Shown here: in pieces, positions 10,290-21,479 of the stretch
Layout of the letters: each line of letters starts with the position of its first letter
Numbering within the stretch: the stretch's first letter is position 1
NCBI GenBank assembly: GCA_029851415.1
Contig: CM056742.1
Coordinates: 157,175,121-157,239,120 of the forward strand
Direction: 5' to 3'
Length of the DNA: 64,000 nucleotides
DNA from: Eretmocerus hayati
Taxonomy: Eukaryota > Arthropoda > Insecta > Hymenoptera > Aphelinidae
Translations under genes and position numbers: made by a program
Notes under the pieces: generated by a model
Databases searched by the model: none
Told to the model about the DNA's origin: nothing
Seen by the model: the letters and a program-made list of their open reading frames with translations, nothing else

Positions 10290-13205
10290 GCCACACCAAC
10301 TTCTCTTTGCCTGGTCATTCGTAATTCAGACGAAAAGAATGGCACAGTAATTTTCGAAAAAGATCTGGAAGGTTTCAGAAAGACCTCAATACGACACGAA
10401 TTCCAAGGCTATTATATATGAATTTCCGATGAACAATCAGTGACTGATTGAGATGGAAACTCTCTGATTTTTCAAAGTCAATTGAAATCATTAATCTAGG
10501 GTCGACAAGTAAATCAAAGGACGTGAAGCAATAGCTTTTTCTAATCTTTCAATCGGCCTTTTAAAGTTATTGTAGACGCAAAGACGTCAGGCTCATAACT
10601 GCTTTAGTGAACGTATCCGTGTTCCATCCATTTTTGGAGGGCATAACACTACTTTTCACACAGCTTTAAATATTCAACTACTCACATTGATATCAACACA
10701 GAATCCTATACTTTCTGCGAGTCTCTGTTCTCGCGATTTCGATATAATATATTAGAGCAAAATCCAGGCCACTTTGAGGGCTCAGAAGGGTAAGATGGAG
10801 TTAAAAGTAGGAGAGGGGAGATCGTGCAACGGTTTAGCCGCATTTGCGAGTGGCTCGGAGGTTATACGCCCACGGTTTTCGAAGTCTCAAGCGGATACAT
10901 TATGCGGACGCTTTGGCTGGGCAAGAGATCCGAGCCAAGACGTCTTCGTGGTTGCTTGTGTGTCAGTAGGATTTTGTGTGTGGGTGTATATCTCAACGGG
11001 CGCAATCCCTCCTTGGCTCTACCACTGCAACCTTCTTTCCCCCCATTCCCCTTTTGTAACTTAATCCGCCCTTCACTTCTCTCAAGGCCCTATGCACCAA
11101 GAGGACGCAAGACTTCCGCTAGCGCGACCATATCCTAGTTCTGACGTTTCTTTTATCGTTTTCCGCGCCACGTCTTTCTGTCTTTCCTGAGAAGTCGCGT
11201 CTTCGCTTATTAGTTTGTAGCGCTCTCATTTGCCACGTTTGTCAGCTCTACTTTTTCGCTCTCCTCTCTCTCCTTTTTTCCACGAGTTTCCTGGCCGCGG
11301 ACCAACTTCCTGCCTTTAATGTCTAGAGGCCTGCCTTCGGAGGATGTCTCGTTCTCGAACCTCATCGTTCTTCTGCCTCTTTGCTATACTTATCAACGGC
11401 CAATGCTTTGATACGTCTGTAAAAAGGAGTTGAGAGGCAGAAGCGATAAAATACAACCAATGGCCGAACTGCACCTTGTATGCTGTTGACTATTCTGTGA
11501 ATCGCAAAATTCAAGTGCTCTGTAGTGACTAAGAATGTAAAATTACTGAAGATCTTTCGGGAACACACAGTTTTCCTATTTGCCCGTAGAATTTGTATTT
11601 TTCCGGTATCAATAAATTTGTTTGTCATGAATGATTCAGATATTAGGTCCCACTCAACATTTTCGGAAGACGCTTTGGCTAAATTTTCCGCGCAGCTCAC
11701 TTACGCTGGTTACGTTGGAATATGAAGATACTTGGGTTTTGTGGCGATTTCAAATGATTTTTACGTCTCAAGTATCGTTTATTTTGAATTTTTTCTTTCT
11801 GACATTCGAATCCATGTCATCATGAATAGTGAGGACGAATTTCAACACATACCTCGGGTGATCTATTCGTTTTTGTTTCAACTTTAGAAGACCTTACATA
11901 GTATTGCGAGATTCGATTCTGAACTGACTTGACTCGCATATTACTCAGAAAAGTAACAGTGTCTCTCGTTTGCTCACGGGCTCATAACTGGCCTATCTCA
12001 GCAATTCCTCCACTACTTTGTAGCACCTTAGCGTAAGTTTTGAGTTGAGTTGGGTTGAAGTTATGAACAGAACCTCATTATTAAATGTAAAGTGAGGGCT
12101 ATCCTCACGTTATTTTCCTGACATGCGATACTTAATATCTCAGATTTGAATTAACCAACCAGGGAACATCTTAGAATGAGTAACGAGTATGGCTCATAAT
12201 TCCAATGGAATGTGTTACAATTTCAATGGAATGAAGTCGCAATCCCTCAGAAGATGTGAAAAAGCCTTACTGAATCGCGGAACGAGAGGATTCTGACCCA
12301 AGATTGCGACCTATTTGAGCTGCATCTAAACATGAGCGAATAGTTTAGGCAATAATAAATGTGACGTAAAGGTTACCAAATCGCGATTTTAAATTGCCTA
12401 TCAATGAATATGATCTCACAATGTGAAGGAGATTGCTGATTTCGAGTCGGCGACACTCTCTCAAGAAATCACCGTATTATATTTTCCTCAACTCACGTAG
12501 ATGAATCTCAGTATAGTGTTGCGAGTAGTGTTGTATCAATAGAAGACAAACAAATCTTGATCTAGCCGCACTCTCTTAGGAGATGTTTCACTCCCGCAAT
12601 TGAACCACGTGCAACATCCGAGACAATATTCCTACAATCCCTTTTCAGATATTGTAGGCCTTGAGGAGGCGAGCTTGTGTACTCGAGAGAGAGTGACATT
12701 TAATGAGTCAAGAGGAAGCTTACGTGAGACGTCTGGGTCGTGCATTGGGTGACATTCCTATCGCGCGTCACGGGTGCGAGTGTGAGAGAACTCGTGGTGT
12801 CGTCACGCTACAGCTCTGGATAGCTTTAATCGAAAAATAATGCCCCAATTACCGGCATCCACCCAACGGCATTGTCACCTCTACCGGATCAACTTTTAAT
12901 TACAGCTCTCTATTAGCACGACCTGTTCCAAGAGCATCTATCACCCTGCGGCGTTCGAACGACACCATAATAATAATAATGCCACGATAGTCAGTAAAAA
13001 GGGAAACATGGCTGCGATGGGACTCAGAGTGTAGCTGGGAATTATTTTGATGATGGGTTATGGGTTATCCTGTGTAAAGATACCTGGATTCGAAACATCA
13101 GTCTTGTGAGGGTATTACTGATATAGATCAATTGTTCAATAAGGAACTCGAATGTGATGTTAAATGTAAACGGGGTGAGAGGAAATTTTCGTTATTTTTG
13201 AAGCA
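10290..13205. other. No supported gene
   Basis: The interval includes a moderately GC-richer patch at 10770-11350 and a 112-residue minus-strand ORF at 11362-11700 with no recognisable domain. Near 10600-10645 a decayed match to the right end of the 57.6-kb TA-flanked element is visible (GTATCCGTGTTCCAT). A short (AAT)n run lies at about 12968. Confidence 0.45.
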
Positions 13206-13553
13206 TTAAGGGCATGTGAAAGCTCATCATTACCGACCGAGTGGCTACTCGTTTGAAGAAGTAGTACCAAGGCAGCCCAGCAGAGGCGCTACAATAAGTT
13301 ACCTCGTCGTTTACTGCCATGGTATATTATACGTCACGTAGCAGAACCTGGCAGAACCGCGAGTTCTTCACGAGAACTGTGAAAAGGCGCGTTTTTGCAG
13401 GCGCGTACGCAGTTTTGTAAAATTCGACGTCTAATATGCTCACCTTTTCAGATACTTACGCATACGTAATGGTTTGCTTTGTGCGTTGAACATTATGAAA
13501 TTAATATTTATCTTACTTCACTCGACGCACTTTTTTGTCCTGAAGAGACTGGT

Positions 13554-13778
13554 GACTCAGAAATTATTGGTGCAGAAAACTGCTTTAATTTCTGTTTTTG
13601 GCTCAGAAGTTCTTGTCGCAGAATATTGCTTGAACTCTGTTTTTGCCGCTCACCATCTTTGACTCAAATGTTCTCAATACAATAAAATGCTTGGACTTTC
13701 ATAATTTAGTCCATCAACCTTCTCTTCTTGACTCAGAAATTCTTATTGCAGAAAACTGCTTGAATTTCTGTTTTTGTC
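13554..13778 (+). repeat. Degenerate tandem repeat, four units
   Basis: A GACTCAGAAATTCTT..GCAGAAAACTGCTT..TTTCTGTTTTTG unit starts at about 13554, 13601, 13663 and 13732. The first and fourth copies are nearly identical and the third is strongly diverged. Confidence 0.6.
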
Positions 13779-15639
13779 TCTTGCGAAGGTTGGAATTTTA
13801 AATGACTCAGAGGTCACAATTTCCTCATTTCATTATCAGTTGTTTCAAACTGAGACATCCAGCTAAATTATTCCCTGAAAGAAAAAAGAAAATTATTAAC
13901 AGGATTAATTCTGAATGCATTAGTTCTACAAATAAGAGATGAGTGAGATGGCAAGCCACCGAATAACTTGACAATAGTGCCTTTTATGAGTTACTAGATT
14001 AGAAACTAGCAATACTCTAGTCTCTCGCTGTTTCCCAGGTTAGATACACTATCCACTTCCACTCCAAATACCTGGACTTCGCTCGAACACTTTTTTCATG
14101 TCCCATCTGGAAAATCAAAATATCATTAGATTCTAACTATCAATTCAAGTTCAAATCCAACCAAAGTCTATTTAGATCTTTTATGGAGAGTCAAATTCAC
14201 CTACATTCTCTAGAAGCTTCAGGAAATTTCCTGATGATTGTGTCGAATAAAGGTTTTTAGTGGATTTGAAAAGGCCCTAAAATTTGAAATAGCAATTTAA
14301 TTCTTACCTTATCTATGTCTTTGAAAAATGTGTGATCCCTGGAGACAGTAAAACCCAGCAAGACTGATGAGGAATGTGTCTGCTGAAATTAAAAAAGCAC
14401 CTATGTAAAACTAGGTGTCGACATAAGTAACTGAGTTCCCAATACTTTTGGAAGAAAAAATTTGCATCAGATTTTGATTCCAACTTCTAATAAATATTAG
14501 GCTGTGGAATTGATATAAGCTTTAGATAACTCAGAAACTCCAACAGGGTCTAAAATATTTCAATTTCCCAGTTTGTAAACACAACCAGATGATTTGACTT
14601 CCTAAAAAATTAAACATTTTCACTAAGTGAGAGAACAGTGATGAAGCTGATTATCAAAATAATCAGCAAAATCTCACCATTTCAATACAGTGGAAATTAT
14701 ATGAGTATGAGCTGACTCGCCATGCCTCATCCTAGTCCAAGTACTGAAACCGCACTTTGTGAACAACCAAGCAACCACACCGTGTAGACCTTCTAAGCCT
14801 TCTAGGATATGTAGGCTTATCCTGAAAGATTGCTGGAGTCCCCACAATCATTCAGAAGGTGTAGTCGAGTCCCAAGATGCTCTGGATGAGTTTCCTGCCA
14901 GAAATTAGAGCTTCGTTGCAAATTATGAGGTCCTGGAAATAACAAAAAATCAAGAAAATATTTGTATCAACGACACTCACTTAGTCTAGAATAAAGATCA
15001 TAATTATTACAACCTTTTGAATACAAAAACTCTGAGTTTGGGTGCTGGTAATGAGAAATATTCACAAATCGAGTGATGTTGACATCTAGCCCCATTCAAT
15101 AGCATAGCAAAAGCAGCCGACTTACAACCTCGCGCATGTGGAAAAAACATCACAAAGACAGTCGCTTTTGGGCGTAATCAATTTTGAATTACTTTGCGCG
15201 GATTCAACGGGCATATTTTTTTTGAAAAATCGTTACTTCCTTGTTACACTCACTTGCAAAGAATTTGCCCTGGCAAGCAGCCGACTGCCCGACTGCCTGC
15301 TGCCGTCTGCTCCGAACTTGCGTGGCCGTTGCCCGATGTCACCCGGATTGCATTTTTTTACCAGCACTACACCATGACTACACCAACATTCTCACCCAGA
15401 GCACTCGCTTTCACCAGATGATGACTATCCACCCGCGACGAGGGCACCGGGATGTGGCGCAGTACAAGTCGTTCACGCGGCAAAGTCAGGCGGCCAATAA
15501 CAATAATATATATACGAGCCGATGCCAAGACGGGTATACGCTCGCGTCGTCTGTCTGCGCGCTGCGCGATGAGGTGGCTGCCCGATGAGGCAACGAAGCC
15601 TCGGTCTCGATCAGCCGCGGGCCGGTAATTTGCTGCTTG

Positions 15640-15960
15640 TGATTCTCGGTCAATATCTATCGTTTCCGGTAGAATTATGTAAAAGTGAACCCTTGTTTTG
15701 TACTTGGGGATCAGATCTACCATTTACGAAAAAAATCGAGTTGATTCGAGCTGTTGTTCTTCTGAAATCGTGAGGACTGTAATACATGTTCATCGACACA
15801 ATTACAGTCCTCACGATTTTGAAAAAGCGACACCACCGATCAATTTCTTTCTTGTTCTAGACGATAGATCTGATCACAGAGTCCAAAGTAAGGATATTAC
15901 TCTTTCGAAAAATTACACAGTTTTTCAAAGAGAATTCAATTTAGCCGTATCTTGCTCAAA
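15640..15960. repeat. Fold-back with perfect 19-bp core hairpin
   Basis: The sequence at 15765-15783 is repeated as its exact inverse complement at 15801-15819, with a 17-base loop. Imperfect pairing continues outward, for example GGATCAGATCTA near 15711 with TAGATCTGATCA near 15864. The total palindromic span is about 300 bp. The perfect core inside diverged arms is notable. Confidence 0.6.
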
Positions 15961-16142
15961 TGGTAAGGTAGAGCTTTCACATGCCCTTAATTGAGACATG
16001 TCACAATTGAAACTTCAAAGTAATAAAATTTGGATTACTTTACGACTTGAGCAGGGATGAGGTGTATAGGTTTGATGGTCAAATTCATGTTGGCGATCCA
16101 TAGATTTTTCACGTTTGACCTTGTGGCCGTGGCTTCCTACAA

Positions 16143-16411
16143 GGGTACGTCCACAAATGATGCATATGCAGTGCGCACCACGCATGTGTACTGCGCACGT
16201 GCACACGTGCAGCTCATCGAACTTGAGCAAAACTTGAAGGGCTCGCATCAGAGAATTACTAATTTGAATCGGTTCGGGTCTTTGCTCCGTTACTGGCTGA
16301 TCCAAAGCAGAGCTCGACCAAATCCGTCTAGTTTTGGCTAAAATTCGATGAGCTGCTCATGTGCACGTGTGCAGGGCATACGCATGCATATGCATATTTG
16401 TGGACGCACCC
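16143..16411. mobile_element. MITE copy 1, 3-bp duplication CAA
   Basis: The element begins GGGTACGTCCACAAA and ends TTTGTGGACGCACCC, flanked on both sides by CAA (16140-16142 and 16412-16414). The subterminal region is an alternating purine-pyrimidine run of TGCATATGCA type, and inverted pairing extends about 110 bases inward through CAGCTCATCGAA. The 3-bp duplication and GGG terminus suit PIF/Harbinger-type MITEs. It is non-coding. Confidence 0.68.
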
Positions 16412-16566
16412 CAAGAGGTATACATACTTGCTTACATCGAAAAACTAAATGAACGCGCAGTGGAGGGCAGAGCCCTTGATTGGTGATGATTTTCAAAATG
16501 CGATAATGAATGTGTCTCTTTAGAAAAAAGTGACGTGCATATATCCACACATGTAGTGGGGTGTTA

Positions 16567-16865
16567 GGGTGCGTGCCCAAATGATGCATATGCATGCATA
16601 TGCAGTGCACACTGCGCATACGCACTGCACATGTGCACATGTGCAACTTATCGAAATTGAGCAAAAATTGAAGGGCTCGCATCAGAGAACTTCTGATATG
16701 AATCGGGTTTTATCTTTGCTGCGTTACCGGTTGATCCAAACCAGATCTAGACGAGTTCCATCTGGTTTTGGCTGAAATTATATGAGCTGCACATGTGCAC
16801 GTGTGCAGTGCATATGTGCAGTGTGCACTGCATATGCATGCATATGCATCATTGGGGACGCACCC
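16567..16865. mobile_element. MITE copy 2, same family, 3-bp duplication TTA
   Basis: This is a second copy in the same orientation 155 bp downstream. It starts GGGTGCGTGCCCAAA and ends TTGGGGACGCACCC apart from one mismatch, flanked by TTA at 16564-16566 and 16866-16868. The core is homologous to copy 1 (GAAGGGCTCGCATCAGAGAA) but the palindromic ATGCATATGCATGCATATGC run is longer. Different duplications show two independent insertions. Confidence 0.7.
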
Positions 16866-16969
16866 TTATGGATAATTTGTTTAATTATATCATACAAATC
16901 CCCTCGAGGTCATCACGACCTTGAAGTTCCAGCGTCATCACTCTTCGACGTGAAGTTAGTCCGAAACTT

Positions 16970-17060
16970 GACGCGGATTCACGCCGAAGCCTTCGGGGTC
17001 ACGGCTTCGGTTTCGACGTCGACCTTCGGGGTGACAGACGTCGAAGCTTCGGATATATTC
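16970..17060. repeat. TTCGGGGT/GACGTCG-rich simple repeat
   Basis: A short patch is built from imperfect CTTCGGGGT, GACGTCGA and GAAGCTTCGG words, and is more GC-rich than its surroundings. No coding signal was recognised. Confidence 0.4.
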
Positions 17061-17207
17061 GCTTCGATATTCGGGGAAAATCGATGTCATTTTGGGGCTC
17101 ACTGTTCGATTCTATATCGGCCTATGGGTTTCTTTGTTCGGAATAAAAACCTTTTCTCCTAACTGTAGGCCGATGTAATCACAAGAGATTATTTAATGTG
17201 ACCAATA

Positions 17208-17981
17208 CAGTACTTTCCGCTTAATGTGATCACATCGGGACAAGAAACTTTGATTCTAATAAGCGGATGATTCTAATACCCGGACAAGATATATCATCAT
17301 CAATTCACGTAAATTATGGATGTATAGCTAAGAAACGGGTAATTTCCATCATTCCTTAACTTGTTTTATTAGTTAAGGGTGAAATATTGACATTCTGTAC
17401 AATCGTCAACAAAACTCGAAAAATCATCTGCGCTATCTCATTTAGAAAAAAGTCGTCCATTTTTTATTGCTTTTGATTTTGAGGAAGCATATTGTTAATA
17501 AAATTTTCATATTGATTATGGAGCTCAAATATTGAATTCATCACTTTCGATTTCTTTTCTCGAAATTAACAGCTTACTGAGCGAAAATTAGGGAATTACA
17601 AGCTGTAACGCAGCATCCCGCTGACTCGTGGCTTTTGGTAAAATAACATATATTGCGAACAGTTCCAATTTCTCACTGACACTGAGATCGGCTCGCTTGC
17701 TCATTTCAGCGAATGTCTAGAACAGAGTTGCGATTGGACAAAGACTGAGACGGAGAGACACTACATGATGTATACTAGTGTAGATAGTGTGAATATATCG
17801 TCAATAGAGCGCCTGACTTGCTTCGTAAATATTCCAACTGTGATCCCAATAACCGAAGTTTTGAGCACAGTATCCGATAAATTTTACATCGGCCAATATA
17901 CAAGCGGGTCGGGACCAGCAGTTCTGATCACAATAAACGAATGATTCTATTATCAATGATCACATTAAGCGGAAAGTACTG
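17208..17981. mobile_element. TA-flanked Tc1/mariner (pogo-like) non-autonomous element
   Basis: A 25-base identical terminal inverted repeat beginning CAGTACTTTCCGC lies at both ends. TA dinucleotides at 17206-17207 and 17982-17983 form the target duplication. Subterminal GATTCTAATAAGCGG and TTCGTTTATTGTG words are also inverted relatives. The 774-bp interior has no transposase ORF. CAGTA termini with a TA duplication fit the Tc1/mariner/pogo group. Confidence 0.72.
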
Positions 17982-20900
17982 TATTCAAATCGATTGGGTA
18001 GTTATGTTGCATGGTGAATGAAAAAATTTATTTTTGAAGTGCATAGGTCGTCACGCTGATTCACGATCAGCCGCATTGATTCACTACAGATTTGTTACTT
18101 TTCTGCTCTCTTCACGAGATGGTATTACCCGAATTTTGACGAAATCGTTCTGAGAGCCGAACTGGATAACACAGCAAGGGATGGTCGGTTCACCTACCAG
18201 CAATACTTCCATTGAAAGATATCTTCGGCGTGACATGATTGTCAAATCTTACGTTGGAAGTGAGTGATCCAACCTTGATCCAACAATTTGAGACTCGTTG
18301 GGTCAAACTTTGATCAAATTGTTTCATTGACTCACCTGACACTTTTAAATTCAAATATGGTAGCTTGTTCGAATTGGTGATCTTTCAAACGATTCCAAGG
18401 ACGCAGATTTATTTTATAGTTTGATCCTGAGACCAACAAAGTCAATTTTGTGAAGTTTTGTCAAACACAATCTCAGTCCAAATCACACAGCTCAAACTTT
18501 TTCAACAAGAGAATCGGAACAATTTTTCTAAGTTCAATGTATCCAACACATTTTTATAGAATAATCCAATGATCTGTAATTTTGGATCTCGCATGCAATG
18601 GAATGAAACAAGGTGACGTTTTCGATATATTTGTACCTTGCTGAACCTGTTCTGCAGATCAGACATCGATATTCATGAAGCTCTCTTCATCGTCTCCCGA
18701 TAAACCATCAAAAGAAAACACAACCCTTAATGGGCAAAATTCTTCATTATCAATAAATACTTTATATAACGAATGGTGGCATGCAGTTTCTAAATCAGCC
18801 ACACAGCAGAAAATGAAACTACTTTGATTTTGGACACGATATACCAAAGATTCAAACAATAATTGTCGACGTACCGCAATCGGTAACTCTTACACACATA
18901 CACCCGCAAAGCAGGCGATGTTTACGCTCAAAATCAAACGTTGGATCAAGGACCATTTGATCAGAGGAGGATTTCATTTTAGATCCAACCTGTAACCAAT
19001 TTTGGATCCAACTTGGACTCAAATGTGAAACGCTTTGAAGATTTTTTTGACAACGATATGTTTGCTGGTTTACGGATTCGTCCTTTTGTTTTGGTTATTA
19101 TTCTTCTTTGCGATATCTTTGCATAACACTCATCTACTTTTTAGAACTCAACGGAGACGTAAGGTGTACCCCTGGAACTCTGGTGGTTGATTCGAGGATT
19201 TATAGTGTCCACTAGAAGTATCTGGCTACCAGGGTCATGATTTATCTTGAGCTGCATCTCCGTCTCTCCATTATGTCCCAACTCACTATGCATAGGAAAA
19301 AAAATTTGCACCCCGGTGAACAATCCCTGACACAAAAGTAAGCCAACCATCGATTGTTTTGTTATTCAGTCCGATATCTGAAGCAATCTCAAACCCCCAA
19401 AATCATCTGAATCAAAATGCGGATAGTGTCATCTTGTGAAACGGACAAAAAGAGACAGAAAATACTGATTGCAAATCGACGACTGGTCGGGAATCCATGT
19501 GATGATCTATCTCGCAAAAAACCAACTTGTCTGTCCCTCTGTGCATCGTATTCGAGGTAAGTGTACCCAACATACCCTCGTATGCCAATCTCAGAATTGG
19601 ATTCTCGTTGACCTTAGACCAATTTTTTCGCATCTGTTATGTTAAAATATGAGAAAATTAATAATTTGGACTGACCCCGAATAATTTCTGCGTTTTCCCG
19701 AGAATATGAAGTGTGTTTTTGCATTTTTTGTTTTGTACTTTTCAAAAAATCGCCAACGGAATCGGAGGTATAGTAAAACCGGTACCAAAACTTTTTGGTT
19801 CGACCAATTTTAACGTACTTTGGTGCACTTGATTCCTTTTTCCAAGACCTTCAAGGTCCTGTTTCTGTGGAGTCGAAAAATTTGGATTTGGAACAATTTC
19901 ATGAGCGGAATGCGGAGATCATTCTCCATAATGGAGGCCGAAATTAGTGTGTACCCAGCAACCGCCCCTTTTGGTTATATCGACTCTCTGAACCTTTCCG
20001 ATTGAACTCTCCATTTGTGATAACTCGGGAATAGTGAATTTGGCTCGGGCACTAGTGCAATTTTCATCCCAAAAGAGTGGAACTGACCCTGTTCGGAGTT
20101 GCCACAGAGGAACGCGTTCACTTGAAAAGATTAAGAGGGAAAAGGGAGTGCAGTACGACTTTTTACCACTCAAAACGTGTTTATGACGTCAAAATGAGCC
20201 GGAAACAGTGATTTGGACCGGCGAAGGGCTTATAATGTGATTACATGGCAATAAAAAGGCTAAAAACGATTCAATACACTTTACCGCCGATTTGATCAGA
20301 GTTGAACTCGCTTTAGCTCATTGTGAAGGTCTTGAGACGAGCTTTAAAATAAACTTGAGTACATCAGAAAATCTTGAGATCGATCAGAGTTGTTGAGATA
20401 ATGGCTCAATGGGAGCAAGTTGGGTGAACCCTGTCTCAAACTGGCAACAAATTAATCATTGCGGAAGTTGTGGAAGCTCGGCTTTGATGGGTCGAGATTG
20501 GATTCACCTTCACTCATTCCAAAATTCTTAAAACAAGCTTTAAAATGCGATGAAGATCATTGAAAAATGTTGAAGTGGGCCGGAACTATTGGTTGAACGG
20601 CTTGAAGGGGCATATGTTGCGTACCACTTACCTTATTATCCAATCAATTTGAACATTGGTCACATTGAACAATGTCTTGTGATTGTGTACCACAGACCAT
20701 ACTCGAACTTCTTAACGCGTTGTCCAGAATAAAAAGTTCACTAGGAGAAATCAGAGCAAGAGAGTACACCAGAATTGATGTAGCCCAAATTTGCGCACTG
20801 TGGTTAACTTTACAAAGAGGTAGCATCGTGAGGGCGGTTCCGGTACCAAGCAGTCATATCTGAACAATATTCCCAGGCGTAAGATTGCTACCCTATCCCA

Positions 20901-21314
20901 GCATTGTGTAAGCTGCGCATACGTGTGCCTCTATTCACGACTGTTCAAAATTCATAAGTCAACCGCAGCGATTTGCCGATGCTAAATCACACACAGCCGC
21001 CAAGCTACATAATAAGCCTATAAATGCACGCGTGCGTTCAATACACGACCTACAGCGTAGTCGCAATGCACCCTTTAAACCCCATCCCATCCACCTCTCC
21101 CATATTCTCCATCACATATGAACACACATACACACCAATATAAGCTGATCTCCTTCAGTCTCCATTGAATTGAATGAGCATCGTCGCGAGGGCGAGACGG
21201 TATATGGGCCTCTGCCAAATCTACCCTGAGTCTCTCTACCCCTATTGCAAGCGTCGAAATCAAATAGTTCGCGAGGTTCTATACACATTTCCCCAGGTAT
21301 AGTTGCTTTCCTTC
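17982..21314. other. No supported gene
   Basis: Only short ORFs with no recognisable domain were seen. The patches at 18240-18330 and 18930-19030 share GATCCAAC-type words and may be a decayed repeat. Confidence 0.45.
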
Positions 21315-21343
21315 ACACATACACACACACACGCACATACATG
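21315..21343. repeat. (AC)n-type microsatellite
   Basis: An imperfect CA/ACAC run with CGCA and CATACATG interruptions. Confidence 0.7.
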
Positions 21344-21440
21344 CATAAGGAGTGTCGTGGGGATGAGCAATGCGGCATGCAGAGGTTATACAGTATTCGG
21401 CGCATTGTTTCATCCGAATGCACGCCGAAGAGGACACAAA

Positions 21441-21477
21441 CTGGCTGACTGGCTGGCTGGCTGGCTGGCTGGTTGGC
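21441..21477. repeat. (CTGG)n microsatellite
   Basis: About eight CTGG-like tetranucleotide units, with CTGA and GTTG variants at the ends. Short repetitive ORFs here are artefacts of the repeat. Confidence 0.8.
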
Positions 21478-21479
21478 GA

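Larger units (their letters stand above)
13206..15990. mobile_element. Candidate TTAA-flanked DNA element, non-coding
   Basis: TTAA at 13206-13209 is followed by GGGCATGTGAAAGCTC. The exact inverse GAGCTTTCACATGCCC at 15971-15986 is followed by TTAA at 15987-15990. A 16-base TIR with TTAA on both sides suggests a 2.78-kb piggyBac-like element, but no transposase ORF is present. Weak similarity also seems to continue outside the TTAA on both sides. The two ends might therefore be parts of a dispersed repeat rather than true termini. Confidence 0.4.

Noticed and set aside
11362..11700. 112-residue minus-strand ORF as a gene
   Set aside because: Open but without family features or a supported partner exon.
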